Numbered from the stretch's first letter, positions 52,006 through 61,986 are shown. The stretch: DNA of 64,000 nucleotides from JAVJSU01 sp040219275 (GCA_040219275.1 JAVJSU010000102.1:62001-126000), one strand, 5' to 3'. The notes: generated by a model from the sequence alone, not told the origin. Numbers and translations are program-made.

Positions 52006-53175
52006 ATGAGCGACAATCCCTTTTTGGTGAAGATTCGCGGATTGATTGAGTATCCCAACATCGTAGAAGTAAATATCCGCAATGATCCCAGCACGAAGAA
52101 TGCCATCGCGTTTAAGGCGGCTGTCGGCTTAGATGGGTTGCGCGTGTTGGATGTAAAGCCGGACGGTGTGGGTAATAACAAAGATGGTAAAGTCTATCAG
52201 TGGTTTCAGGTAGACTTTAACGACGGCAGAATCGGCTGGATACGCGACGATTTGATTGAAATACGGGGGGATGGTGGGCAATTTGGCTACGGATCGTTCG
52301 CGGTGAATACTTATGCGTTTGATCTCACTCGCGGACAGGCAACCGTTGCACCGTCGTCGGCTCAACCCACCGTCGCCACCCCTGCGACAGCGACCACATC
52401 TCCCGAAACCAGCGCAGAATCGCCTGCCCCCGCTTCGACAACGCCACAACCCGCGCCCGTATTGGAGGGAATAGAGCGTGTGAAGAAAGCATCATTTGCG
52501 ATTACAGCCGCGTTTGAAGGCACAGGTTACGCTGCCTATAACAATTATGATGCCGGTATCATCAGTTATGGATTGATTCAGTTTACGATGGCGGCGGGTA
52601 GCTTAATCACGGTGATGGAAAAATATTTGGCGCGTTCCACGACAGATACGGCTAAACAACTGGCAGGTTACTTAGACCGGATGCGCCAGCGTGATGAAAG
52701 TTTACGGCAGGATGTGAGGCTGAAAAATCTACTCGTTGCGGCGGCGAAAGAACCGGAAATGCAACTTTCTCAGGATGAAGTGGCGACCACCAATTACTGG
52801 GATAAGGTTGTCGACGGATACATCACGCATCGCGGTTTAAAGACACCGCTTGCATATGCGCTATTGTTTGATATGGGTGTCAATTTTGGCACAGGGCATA
52901 GCTTTGTACGGCTGGCGGAAGAACAATTGGGTGTGCCTTCCCGCTCCCGTCCGGGTGAAAATGGCATTACGGAGCAACAACTTATCGCAAAAGTAGCCAC
53001 CTTACGGCGTGATTCGCATTATCGTCAAGCAGATCGTGACAATCTGCCCGGTTTGAAAGTGCGTGGTGATTTCTGGATGACTCTGGTCAATCAAAACGAT
53101 TGGGACATCATGGGCGATGCTGATGGCTTCGTGAACATCAACGGACGCAAGGTTCAGGTACGCTCAATAACGTAG
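52006..53175 (+). CDS. SH3-like plus GH46 chitosanase-like hydrolase
   Basis: I take ATG 52006 as the start because AAGGAG lies at 51993-51998; an in-frame TTG at 51985 is upstream of it. The protein has about 389 residues with no evident signal peptide. It has an N-terminal SH3-like domain (about 5-100; WFQVDFNDGRIGWIRDD) and a Thr/Pro/Ala linker. The C-terminal domain carries AITAAFEGTGYAAYNNYDAG, ISYGLIQFT and ALLFDMGVNFGTGHS, similar in plan to GH46-type chitosanases (Glu and Asp about 11 residues apart). The lack of an export signal is odd for a wall-active enzyme. Confidence 0.7.
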   Translation: MSDNPFLVKIRGLIEYPNIVEVNIRNDPSTKNAIAFKAAVGLDGLRVLDVKPDGVGNNKDGKVYQWFQVDFNDGRIGWIRDDLIEIRGDGGQFGYGSFAVNTYAFDLTRGQATVAPSSAQPTVATPATATTSPETSAESPAPASTTPQPAPVLEGIERVKKASFAITAAFEGTGYAAYNNYDAGIISYGLIQFTMAAGSLITVMEKYLARSTTDTAKQLAGYLDRMRQRDESLRQDVRLKNLLVAAAKEPEMQLSQDEVATTNYWDKVVDGYITHRGLKTPLAYALLFDMGVNFGTGHSFVRLAEEQLGVPSRSRPGENGITEQQLIAKVATLRRDSHYRQADRDNLPGLKVRGDFWMTLVNQNDWDIMGDADGFVNINGRKVQVRSIT

Positions 53176-53263
53176 AATTTGTTTGTTGATAGTTGAAATG
53201 GGGGAACTCTCCGGTTAGGCTTGGTGAATTGTCTATTTTTGCATAAATCATTAAGGACTGAAC

Positions 53264-54904
53264 TTGGCGATAACCGGAGCCACTCCCCCTGCAAACATCC
53301 CTGAAACTAATTCTGACGATCAGGCTGAACCCGAGGATATTTTTCCGGTTGTGATTATCGGAGGTGGTCTCGCAGGCTTAACCGCCGCCGTGCACCTTGC
53401 CGAACGCGGTATTACGCCATTGCTGATCGATGCAGATTCTTTCTGGACAGGTGGACGGTTGAATGGTGGCGAGCCGGATACGTTTACATTTGACGGCAAA
53501 GAATGGGCGTTTCGTCCCGATCATGGTGTTCATGCCCTCTGGGGCGGATACAACAATATGCGGGCGATGTTAACGCGCTTCACCAATGTTGAATTGACCC
53601 GTTCAACGGGCGAAGACTGGATCAACCGTTGGGGGCGGGAAGTTCGTACGCTGGAAGCAGGAAATGCGGTGCGCTACGGTTGGCTCCCTGCGCCATTTCA
53701 CTATTTGCAACTCCTATTCAATCCACGCATCTGGAGCACCATCACCCCGCTTGATTTTTTGTCTTTGCCGGGTTTTCTGTTTAGCATCTTGTGGACAGTC
53801 GGGCTTGATCCGATCCGCGAGGAGGTACGTCTGGAAGGGCTGACCATCAAAGATTTTTTTCGTGGATGGACACCCAATTTGCGGATGACGTTTACCGGCT
53901 TAGGGCAAAATCTTCTGGCGGCTCCTTCAGAATCTATCTCGTTGACCGGACTGATCGCCGCGTTGCGATTTTACACGGTGCTCCGGCGCGACTCCTGGCA
54001 GATGGAATACTTACCGGGTAATTCACACGATCATCTGATTATGCCACTGACACGGGCAATTGAAGAACGCGGTGGGATGATTCGGCGAGGTGTCACCGCA
54101 CAAAAACTTATCGCCGAAGAGGGTTATTTGCGTGTGATTGTCGAGGATTCTGACCGTCGCGGATTGCGGAGTATCAGGGCGAAGCACATCATTCTTGCGA
54201 CGAATGCGCCGTCTGCCAAACGCTTACTTCATGCGAGTCCGGCAACAGCACCCGTCGCAGAAACAATGCAATTCCCGAACGGCTTACGCAATGTTGTCGT
54301 GCGGATGTGGTTCAGTACTGCGCCAAAAGACGGGACTGATGGCGGGATGTTTACGGGTGATTTTGTTCCGGATAATTTTTTCTGGTTGCATCGTTTATAT
54401 GATGAGTTCAAAGCATGGCATGAAGAAACTGGCGGGAGTGCCATCGAAGTCCATATTTATGGCAACGAAAAGTTACTCGATCAACCGGATCGTAATTTGC
54501 TGATTACGGCGATTGATGAGGTACAGCGGGCGTTTCCGGTTGTACGTGGCGCGTTTGTGCATGGGGCGGTGAGGCGCAATAGTCGTGGGCATACTGAATT
54601 TCGCGTACCCATGCGTAAAGATAGCCTTTTCGTCGATACGCCGTGGTCGGGCGTGTATGCCTGTGGCGATTGGATCGGTTATGATACGCCCTCATTGTGG
54701 ATGGAAAGGGCGACCACTACTGGAATCGCCGCCGCGAATCATGTGATTGAGCACTATCAACGAGAGTCATTCCCTCTGATTCAAATTCCACCTCCGGGCT
54801 TGCTTGTGCGTGGATTGGCGCTGATTGTGCGCGGTATTCGTATCATTTTCGCGCCGATTGTGCGAGTTTTGCGTGGGTTGAGGCAGAGAAATAAAAGCAG
54901 GTGA
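53264..54904 (+). CDS. FAD-dependent amine-oxidase/phytoene-desaturase-like oxidoreductase
   Basis: The 546-residue protein has the FAD-binding VVIIGGGLAGLTAAVHLAERG-type fold near residues 26-46 (dinucleotide motif G-G-G-L-A-G). It continues with DADSFWTGGRLNGG, FRPDHGVHALWGGYNNMRAM, and a C-terminal FAD closure GVYACGDWIGYDTPSLWMER. This layout is shared by carotenoid desaturases/isomerases and related flavin oxidases. No carotenoid genes are adjacent, so the substrate is open. The start is TTG 53264, preceded by AAGGA. A basic, hydrophobic C-terminal end may bind the membrane. Confidence 0.85.
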   Translation: MAITGATPPANIPETNSDDQAEPEDIFPVVIIGGGLAGLTAAVHLAERGITPLLIDADSFWTGGRLNGGEPDTFTFDGKEWAFRPDHGVHALWGGYNNMRAMLTRFTNVELTRSTGEDWINRWGREVRTLEAGNAVRYGWLPAPFHYLQLLFNPRIWSTITPLDFLSLPGFLFSILWTVGLDPIREEVRLEGLTIKDFFRGWTPNLRMTFTGLGQNLLAAPSESISLTGLIAALRFYTVLRRDSWQMEYLPGNSHDHLIMPLTRAIEERGGMIRRGVTAQKLIAEEGYLRVIVEDSDRRGLRSIRAKHIILATNAPSAKRLLHASPATAPVAETMQFPNGLRNVVVRMWFSTAPKDGTDGGMFTGDFVPDNFFWLHRLYDEFKAWHEETGGSAIEVHIYGNEKLLDQPDRNLLITAIDEVQRAFPVVRGAFVHGAVRRNSRGHTEFRVPMRKDSLFVDTPWSGVYACGDWIGYDTPSLWMERATTTGIAAANHVIEHYQRESFPLIQIPPPGLLVRGLALIVRGIRIIFAPIVRVLRGLRQRNKSR

Positions 54905-54925
54905 TAGGGTTTGCCCATCACCTGC
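54889..54925 (-). terminator. Terminator of the kinase-STAND-WD40 gene
   Basis: GCAGGTGAT pairs with ATCACCTGC with extra GGG/CCC pairing. On the minus strand it is followed by TTTTATTT. It overlaps the stop region of the convergent flavoprotein gene. Confidence 0.75.
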
Positions 54926-54950
54926 ATGTTTCAGAGATATTGCAATTGCT

Positions 54951-57900
54951 CTATGAGTCGTCTGATTCGCAAAGCGGCTCTACGCGGAATTGCTCACGCT
55001 CCCCGCAAGACAGCTCACGTACATATCGATTATTGATTGCCCAATTGACTACCTCGCTGGAGCGTTGGGGAGTTTGCCACAGGCGTATGGTGTTGTCCTG
55101 TGCGCCGGAAATAACGTGCTCACCATCTTGCAAGAACAGAACTTCAGAAATCCAATTTGTATGACCGTCAAGCCGGCGAATTTCCTGCCCGGTGCTAATG
55201 TCCCATAAACGGACGGTAGAATCTGCTGAACCGGAAACAAACACGGTGTTATCCGGGCTGAATGCAATGCCGAATGTTGGACCGTTGTGCCCGTTGAAGA
55301 CATGCAGTTCTTCGCCCGATTCGACATCCCAGAGGCGCAAACTAGAATCCCATGCACTGGACAGTAACCGCGTGCCATCGCTGTTAAAGGCGACATCATT
55401 AACGCGGTCTGTGTGACCGAGCAATTGGCGAATTTCCTCACCCGTTTGGATATTCCACAGGCGGATTGTCAAATCATAAGACCCCGACGCGAGGATTGTT
55501 CCGTCAGAATTGATGTCTATGCCATCGACATCGCGTGTGTGTCCTTCGAATCGTCGAATTTCCTCACCCGTTTCAACATCCCATAAAATAATCGTTCCGG
55601 CAGTGGTGCTGGTAACGAATTGTGTGCCATCGGGCAAGAATTTAGCGTTCGTATAATTGAATTCTTCCGGCGTGATGTAACGACGAATTTCCTCACCGCT
55701 GTCGGTTTCCCAGAGAATGAGTTGACCGTCCCATGCACCGGAGATAATTCGCGTGCCGTTAGGACTGAAGGCAACGGCTTCCACCGTTTCGGTGTGACCG
55801 GCGAGTTCGTGCAGAACTTCGCCCGTCGCATAATCCCAGATGCGAACCAGCGAGTCATTTGCAACGCCACTTGTGGGCGTAGTGAGGGGACCCGTCCCAC
55901 TGACGAGCCGCGTTTCGTCTTGATTAATGTCTACGCTCCAAATCCAATCGGTTGAACCGACATAGCGCCGTTCTTCGTCCCTGCTGAGTAAATCTATCAG
56001 CCAGACGCTCGTATCTTTAGAGTTTTCGGACTCCATCGAGATTTCGTTGCCGCCAAAATCGCCGGAATTGGTGAGCAAGAATTGTCCATCTGCACTGACG
56101 CTCAGGTTGAGCAGTTTATCCTCAAAACTTTCGTAACGTTGAACTTCTATGCCTGTGCTGATGTCCCATAGACGCAACGTGCGATCCCATGAGACAGATG
56201 CAACCCGTTCACCATCCGGCAAGAAGACAATCCCGCTGATAATATCCGTGTGTCCATAAAATTGTTGAATCAGGTCGCCAGTATCGACGCTCCATAAGCT
56301 CATAACGCCACCTGTTGCGCCCGTCCATGTGCCGGAAATAACGGAGGTGCTATCAGGGCTAAACATAACGGTTCGGATATAACCTGCTGGCGGGGCGAAA
56401 CGTTGAAGTTCTTCGCCAGTGCTTAAATCCCAGACGCGCACAGTTCTATCTATCTCATCATCAGAAATGTTGCCGATACTCTCGTCACCGGAGCTTGATG
56501 CGGCGTATTGTCCGTCTGCGCTCAGGGCGACATCCAGCACGATGCCGCTATGTCCGGTAAAGACGCGAATTTCGTTACCAGTTGCAACATCCCATAAACG
56601 CAGGGTGTGATCTAGTGAACCGGATAGGGCTTGCGTGCCATCTGAATTAAAAACAACGCTGGTAACGCCGTCAGTGTGACCTTCAAATTGATCGAGAAGG
56701 TCGCCTGTTTCGGCATCAAATTTATAGACCGATCCATCCATCGCACTAACTAATAAAATTGTATTGTCCGGGCTGAAAACGACTGTCGTCGCCGCGCCTT
56801 CTGCCGGAAGATCAATCGTCAAAACTTGTTCGCCGGTGTCGTTATCCCAGATGATGACCGAGCCGTCCAGTGATGCTGACGCGCTCATACGTCCATCCGT
56901 GCTAAAATCCGCAGATAGCACAGAGGCGACGTGACCTTGCAGGCGATGCCGAACACCCGGTCCATATGCCGCTTGAGAGAGCACACGCATCACCTCAATG
57001 GGCGTGGGTGAAAATGCCCGGTTTGCCTCTAATGAGAGCGATAATCCCAGTACAGAGTCATGCTCAATCAATGAATTACGCGCATTGGCGGCAAGAGCAA
57101 GCCCACGCGCCTCGTTTTCGTTATCCTGCGCTTCGTCGCGGGCGGTTTGTGCTTCTTGACTCTGGTTAAACGCCAGTACGGTTAAACCTATGGCGATAAT
57201 CGTGGCAACAGACATTACGGCGGCGAGTACCTTCAAGATATTACGTGAGCGTTCTTCTAAGGCATGTTCCCGTTGCTGACGCGCATGTTCTTCTAAATCG
57301 CGTTCTTCACGCGTGTTGATACTGGTTTTGAGATAATTTGCTTCTTCCTCATTCATTGAGAGCGTGGTCGTGTTCATCCACTCTTCGAACTGTTCCAACC
57401 TCGCCCCACGCAACAGGAAGCTGGGGTCTTTGCCAGATTCTAGCCAATCCTCAGCCGCCGCCATCAAACGACGTTGTGTTCGCAAATCATCACGATTATC
57501 TGCCAGCCATGTACGGAGTTGTGCCCATTGGCGGATTAAGGCTTCGTGGGCAATTTCTACGGTGGCGCTTCTCGTTTGTGGATCATGATCGAATGTGAGC
57601 AGACGATACCGTCCGAACGCGTCAATGATGAGCGACATGGTATCCTGATCTTGTCCGAGTGACAGCAACTCTGATTGTAAAGCGCGCCGGCGTGTATCTT
57701 CCGTACCGTCGCCGAGTGTGACCAGACGCAAAAACATCTGTCGTGCGGCTTCTTTACCGTCGTCATCTAGTCCATCGTAGAGTTCGCTGGCACGTTTCGC
57801 GAGCGCACCCATCGCGCCGCCTATATCTTTGTACGCGTTGAGCGTGAGCATGTTGCCATTACGACGTTCGAATAATTCCGTCAGCGCGTATTGTAGTAGG

Positions 57901-59549
57901 GGGAGTGCGCCCGGCTGTGAGGAAACATCGGAAACAATCGCCTTGACTAATCCCGGTTCGACCACCATCCCTACGCGTGTTGCCGGTCCTTTGATGGAGA
58001 TTTCGAGTTCATCTTCTGAAAGAGGCAGAACGACTTCTGTGCGCTGACGCAACAGATTGCCAAAATTGACATAATTGAGCGGTTTGTCGTAAAAGTCTGC
58101 CCGCAATGTGATGATGATGCGAATACGACTGCGCTCATCTTCACTGGCGGCGAGTAAGCTGGACAAAAAGTGTTGGCGCTGATCTTCTTCGTCGACGAGG
58201 GTGAATGTTTCTTCAAATTGGTCAATAAATAGGAGTAGCTCGGTATCGTCATCAGGTAACACGCGCTTAACGGCACGTACCAGCCCACGTTCGTCTTCTT
58301 GAAGCTGATTCAGCAGGCTATCCGGCGGGTTGACGGCAATGCGTAGCAATGCCGCTTCGAGTTCTTCCATTGGCTCTGCGCCCGGAACCATTTCCACAAC
58401 AAACCAATCTTTTGAACCTTCAATAGCATCGCGCTTGAGTGTTGGGATCACACCCGCCTTAATCACGCTCGATTTACCGCTACCACTGGGTCCAATGACC
58501 GCCAAGAATTTGCTGGTCGCACCCGTTTCTTTTAATCGGCTTAGTAATTGTTCGGTCAGTGCTTCACGTCCAAAAAAGTCAGTTGAATCCGCCTGCTGGA
58601 AAGCCCTCAAGCCTTTATAAGGATTTTCCGGATCTGGTAATACAATGCCGGAAATTGTTCCTGTTGGGGTACTTACAGTTTCTAACGGATTAAATTCGTC
58701 TGCGGTGTCGGTTGCCTCTGTTACGCCACGAATCGCGCGCCGGAAATCCTTGACCATTGCGATGATGTCCGTATAACGATCTTCAGGATCTTTCATCGTT
58801 GCTCTTTGGAGCACCAGATTGACTAGCGGCGGGAGATCATCACGATTTAGCGTGATATCGGGAATAGGCTCGCTCAGATGCTTGTACATCAGTGCGGCGG
58901 CGGTTGTCTCGTTAAATGGTAGTTCGCCGGTTAGCATCTGGTATAGCGTTATACCCATCGCATAGATATCGGTTTGCGGGGTGAGGTCTTCGCCTTTGAT
59001 CTGTTCCGGCGAAAGATAGGCAGGTGAACCTAAGATTGCATCCTGCTGTGTAATGTTCAGATTGTGACCGAGATCTTTGGCGATGCCGAAATCAGTTAAA
59101 TAGGCATTGCCGTTCTCATCGAGGATCATGTTATCGAGCTTTAAGTCTCGATGAATGACCCCCTGACGATGGGCGACTGCCAGCGCCTCACCGATTTGCG
59201 TGATGATGCGACTTGCCCTCTGTGGATCCATCCCACCATTTTTGCGGATTTCATCAGCGATACTGCCGCCTTTAAGCCAGCGCATGACTAAAAATGCGCC
59301 ATCCGGTTCTCGCCAATAATCGTACAGTGGCACGATAAAGGGATGCTCAAGCCGCGCCACTAATTGTGCTTCTGATTCAAAGCGGCGGATAAATTCTGGA
59401 CGGTTCGCATGTTGGGGAAGGATGATCTTAATCGCCACTTCGCGCCCGATGAGGGGCTGGTAAGCACGGTAGACTGCACCGAAGCCTCCTTCACCAATAA
59501 GTTCCGTTAGCTCATAGCCTTTGACGACTTTTTTATCCATGATTTCCAT
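54951..59549 (-). CDS. Giant Ser/Thr kinase fused to STAND-type NTPase, one membrane helix and 14 WD40 repeats
   Basis: From ATG 59549 (MEIMDKKVVKGYELTE) the protein has about 1,530 residues. The frame continues 42 codons upstream without kinase-like sequence. Domains in order: a PknB-like kinase (GEGGFGAVYRA, HRDLKLDN, DFG), and a P-loop NTPase (FFGREALTEQLL, Walker A IGPSGSGKSSVIKAG, Walker B LLLFIDQFEETF) of the nSTAND class. A helical region and one membrane helix (VLAAVMSVATIIAIGLTVLAF) follow. About 14 WD40 units complete it, enough for two seven-bladed propellers, which would face outside the cell. Such proteins are thought to switch between resting and assembled states when the sensor domain binds a ligand. 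Confidence 0.93.
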   Translation of the reverse strand: MEIMDKKVVKGYELTELIGEGGFGAVYRAYQPLIGREVAIKIILPQHANRPEFIRRFESEAQLVARLEHPFIVPLYDYWREPDGAFLVMRWLKGGSIADEIRKNGGMDPQRASRIITQIGEALAVAHRQGVIHRDLKLDNMILDENGNAYLTDFGIAKDLGHNLNITQQDAILGSPAYLSPEQIKGEDLTPQTDIYAMGITLYQMLTGELPFNETTAAALMYKHLSEPIPDITLNRDDLPPLVNLVLQRATMKDPEDRYTDIIAMVKDFRRAIRGVTEATDTADEFNPLETVSTPTGTISGIVLPDPENPYKGLRAFQQADSTDFFGREALTEQLLSRLKETGATSKFLAVIGPSGSGKSSVIKAGVIPTLKRDAIEGSKDWFVVEMVPGAEPMEELEAALLRIAVNPPDSLLNQLQEDERGLVRAVKRVLPDDDTELLLFIDQFEETFTLVDEEDQRQHFLSSLLAASEDERSRIRIIITLRADFYDKPLNYVNFGNLLRQRTEVVLPLSEDELEISIKGPATRVGMVVEPGLVKAIVSDVSSQPGALPLLQYALTELFERRNGNMLTLNAYKDIGGAMGALAKRASELYDGLDDDGKEAARQMFLRLVTLGDGTEDTRRRALQSELLSLGQDQDTMSLIIDAFGRYRLLTFDHDPQTRSATVEIAHEALIRQWAQLRTWLADNRDDLRTQRRLMAAAEDWLESGKDPSFLLRGARLEQFEEWMNTTTLSMNEEEANYLKTSINTREERDLEEHARQQREHALEERSRNILKVLAAVMSVATIIAIGLTVLAFNQSQEAQTARDEAQDNENEARGLALAANARNSLIEHDSVLGLSLSLEANRAFSPTPIEVMRVLSQAAYGPGVRHRLQGHVASVLSADFSTDGRMSASASLDGSVIIWDNDTGEQVLTIDLPAEGAATTVVFSPDNTILLVSAMDGSVYKFDAETGDLLDQFEGHTDGVTSVVFNSDGTQALSGSLDHTLRLWDVATGNEIRVFTGHSGIVLDVALSADGQYAASSSGDESIGNISDDEIDRTVRVWDLSTGEELQRFAPPAGYIRTVMFSPDSTSVISGTWTGATGGVMSLWSVDTGDLIQQFYGHTDIISGIVFLPDGERVASVSWDRTLRLWDISTGIEVQRYESFEDKLLNLSVSADGQFLLTNSGDFGGNEISMESENSKDTSVWLIDLLSRDEERRYVGSTDWIWSVDINQDETRLVSGTGPLTTPTSGVANDSLVRIWDYATGEVLHELAGHTETVEAVAFSPNGTRIISGAWDGQLILWETDSGEEIRRYITPEEFNYTNAKFLPDGTQFVTSTTAGTIILWDVETGEEIRRFEGHTRDVDGIDINSDGTILASGSYDLTIRLWNIQTGEEIRQLLGHTDRVNDVAFNSDGTRLLSSAWDSSLRLWDVESGEELHVFNGHNGPTFGIAFSPDNTVFVSGSADSTVRLWDISTGQEIRRLDGHTNWISEVLFLQDGEHVISGAQDNTIRLWQTPQRSSEVVNWAINNRYVRELSCGEREQFRVEPLCESDDS

Positions 59550-59670
59550 AGGAATACCTGTGGGGTGGGTGTAATGATATGCACATAAAAATAGATTATA
59601 ACATTTTGTCGTGGATATAGTGTTGCGGTTTGCATTAAACCGACGATTACTCAATGATGATACCGTACCA

Positions 59671-59700
59671 TTCAAACGTCCGGTGTGATGGTGTTATACT
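59671..59700 (+). promoter_or_regulatory. Probable promoter of the SGNH hydrolase gene
   Basis: TTCAAA (59671-59676), an 18-base spacer and TATACT (59695-59700), 44 bases before the ATG at 59745. Confidence 0.4.
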
Positions 59701-59744
59701 ACTCTCCAACAAACCCTTGATATGGAAACATGCTGGATTAGATT

Positions 59745-61223
59745 ATGCGAAAATTCCTCATTCTGATTATGTTGGTTGTTCTTTTTGTGTTAAATCTTCC
59801 TGCGGCATTCGGGCAATCCGAAGTGCGAGCGCGGGTTATCGCTTATGAACTCAATTTGCGCGATAGTTACCACGATGAAAGCCAGATTGTAGGCATGTTG
59901 AGCGTGAATACCGAGGTTGTGGTTTTGGCGCGCGAAGATGAACCCGGCAATGGCGGAATCTGGATGCAGGTTCGGACGTTGGACGGTGGGGCTTCTGGGT
60001 GGGTGCTCTCCGTTTATCTTGAATTCGCGCCGGATTTTATCCTACAGAGCATTCCGGTAGTCAATATTGCCGCACCTGCCCAAAACCTCACGACAGAAAA
60101 TGCCGGAGCCGAACAACCCGTTCAACAGCAATCCGCCGCCCCTGTGGCAACCGGACAGGGAATTAGCGGATCAACGCGGGCAATCGTCAATCTGCGCGGT
60201 GGTCCCGGCACGAATTTTGATGTTATATCGACAGTGCAGGCGGGTCAGACTGTGGTATTTGTAGGGCGTAATCAAAGCAGTACATGGTTGCAGACTCTTG
60301 TTAGTGGCGGGACGATGGGGTGGCTTTCGTATACATTTGTAAACGTCGATGGTAACGTAACAAATTTGCCGGTGGTTGGCGCGGGCGCACCATTACCGCA
60401 AACACAGACCACAACCGCTGAACAAGCACCACAAAACACACAGGCAAACGCCATGCCCGGCGTAATTCCATCCATTAGTGGCACTGCGCGTCAGATTTAC
60501 TTGCGCGGTCAGCAACTAGGCAACAATGCGGGCGTGTTTGCAAAAATTGGTGATAGCATCACCGCATCCAACTTATTTCTCAATCCTGTCGGTTTTGGTG
60601 GCGCACGGTTGAATGAATACGCCTATTTGCAACCTGTGATTGATTTCTTCTCACAAACGTCTGCGCGCGATCACTTCTCATTTGCCAATACGAGCTTAGC
60701 GGCACGGGGCGGTTGGACGAGCTTCGATGTGCTTGATCCGCAACGGGCTGTCCCTGGAATTTGTAATTATGGTGAGTCGCCCCTTGTGTGTGAGTATCGA
60801 AATAACCGCCCATCTGTAGCGTTGATTATGCTCGGCACAAACGATCTAAATTGGGTGAATGGCACTGATTATCGCGCTAATTTGGAGCGCATTGTCCAGA
60901 CGAGCATCGATATGGGTGTCATTCCGGTCTTGAGTACCATTCCAGATCAGCCGTTAAGTTATGCGGCGGGGCGGGTGAGCGAGTTCAACGGAATCATCAT
61001 GGCAGTTGCCGCACAGTATGACATCCCACTCTGGAATTATTGGTCTGCGCTACAGGGATTACCCAATCGCGGATTAAGCGGTGATAGCGTACATCCGAGT
61101 TATGATTCATCGACTGCCGAAACCGCCATCTTTGATGCAAACGGGTTGCGTTTTGGCTATAATGTCCGTAACTTGACCGCGTTGATGGTGCTAGATGCCG
61201 TCTGGCGTGGGGCGATGTACTAA
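59745..61223 (+). CDS. Secreted SGNH/GDSL-type hydrolase with two SH3-like domains
   Basis: The 492-residue protein has a signal peptide (FLILIMLVVLFVLNLPAAFG, cleavage near GQS) and two bacterial SH3-like domains (LNLRDSYHDESQIVGML, and AIVNLRGGPGTNFDVISTVQ with GWLSYTFVNVDG). A Thr/Gln-rich linker leads to an SGNH domain. The domain has nucleophile Ser in FAKIGDSITASNLF, block III GTNDLNWVNG and catalytic Asp/His in GDSVHPSY. It probably removes acyl groups from a cell-wall or surface glycan. Sitting about 1 kb from the ACP-MBOAT set, it could be the opposing esterase (inference). Confidence 0.88.
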   Translation: MRKFLILIMLVVLFVLNLPAAFGQSEVRARVIAYELNLRDSYHDESQIVGMLSVNTEVVVLAREDEPGNGGIWMQVRTLDGGASGWVLSVYLEFAPDFILQSIPVVNIAAPAQNLTTENAGAEQPVQQQSAAPVATGQGISGSTRAIVNLRGGPGTNFDVISTVQAGQTVVFVGRNQSSTWLQTLVSGGTMGWLSYTFVNVDGNVTNLPVVGAGAPLPQTQTTTAEQAPQNTQANAMPGVIPSISGTARQIYLRGQQLGNNAGVFAKIGDSITASNLFLNPVGFGGARLNEYAYLQPVIDFFSQTSARDHFSFANTSLAARGGWTSFDVLDPQRAVPGICNYGESPLVCEYRNNRPSVALIMLGTNDLNWVNGTDYRANLERIVQTSIDMGVIPVLSTIPDQPLSYAAGRVSEFNGIIMAVAAQYDIPLWNYWSALQGLPNRGLSGDSVHPSYDSSTAETAIFDANGLRFGYNVRNLTALMVLDAVWRGAMY

Positions 61224-61258
61224 ATTCGCGGACATATTATTTAAACTTACAGCACACT

Positions 61259-61294
61259 AAAGCCGAAGATGTTAACCTTCGGCTTTATTTTTTT
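61259..61294 (+). terminator. Terminator of the SGNH hydrolase gene
   Basis: A perfect 10-bp stem (AAAGCCGAAG / CTTCGGCTTT) with an 8-base loop followed by ATTTTTTT. Confidence 0.9.
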
Positions 61295-61331
61295 GAATGC
61301 TTATGAGCTTTTAAAATCTTTTAAATCGCGT

Positions 61332-61337
61332 TATAAT
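61332..61337 (+). promoter_or_regulatory. -10 element of the GNAT gene
   Basis: A perfect TATAAT, 31 bases before the ATG at 61369. The region 17 bases upstream (TTTTAA) is only a weak -35 match. Confidence 0.4.
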
Positions 61338-61368
61338 ACTTGGAGATTCTTGTTATGTGGAGGTGGTT

Positions 61369-61974
61369 ATGACGACTAACAACATCGAAACTCAAAAGAA
61401 TACCCATTTCCCGATTCACCTGCCGGACGGCATTATCGGGCTTAATGTTGATATGGAAACCTATTTTGATGTTGAAGATGCGCTTGAGCCAATTATTTTT
61501 CCCGAAAATAAATGGAGTGCTCGCTGGTATAACATGCCATCAGAACGGCGCGATGAAAGAAAAAAAGAATTATCTAAATTACAGCGCGATACTCATCAGG
61601 ATGCGGTGGTTTTTTATGACGGCGATAAAGCAATCGGTTGGAGCGCGGGACGAATGACGGGCGCAACCGAATTCATGATGGATGTCAGTGGGATTCATCC
61701 GTCATATCAGCGACGCGGTATTTACACAGCTTTTGTACCCTTCTATTTGTCCTATTTGCGTGATGTTGGCTATGAACGGGTAGTAAGTTACCATAGTCCA
61801 ACCAATCGGGGTGTGTTAATCGCAAAGCTCAAACTGGGGTTCATCATCACCGCGACGGAATTTCGCGAGAACGCGGGCGCGTCTGTAAAGCTGACTTATT
61901 TTTTACATGAAGATCGATATCAGGGTTTTGAGGATGTACATAGCTTACAGCCACAGTCGTATAAGCGTATATAG
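61369..61974 (+). CDS. GNAT-family N-acetyltransferase
   Basis: From ATG 61369, with GGAGGTGG at 61359-61366, the protein has 201 residues. A GTG four codons upstream is unlikely because it lies in the ribosome site. The acetyl-CoA-binding motif A is DVSGIHPSYQRRGIYTAFV, with the Q/R-x-x-G-I/R turn, preceded by KAIGWSAGRMTG. Motif B follows (NRGVLIAKLKLGFII). The N-terminal 60 residues are not typical of a named GNAT subgroup. It is a single-gene unit. Substrate unknown. Confidence 0.85.
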   Translation: MTTNNIETQKNTHFPIHLPDGIIGLNVDMETYFDVEDALEPIIFPENKWSARWYNMPSERRDERKKELSKLQRDTHQDAVVFYDGDKAIGWSAGRMTGATEFMMDVSGIHPSYQRRGIYTAFVPFYLSYLRDVGYERVVSYHSPTNRGVLIAKLKLGFIITATEFRENAGASVKLTYFLHEDRYQGFEDVHSLQPQSYKRI

Positions 61975-61986
61975 CAAGAATTGTAC

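Noticed and set aside
54951..57000. Tandem repeats of about 120-130 bp considered as a recombinogenic DNA repeat array.
   Set aside because: The period matches WD40 units of about 42 residues and the sequence is diverged at the DNA level, so protein repeat structure explains it.
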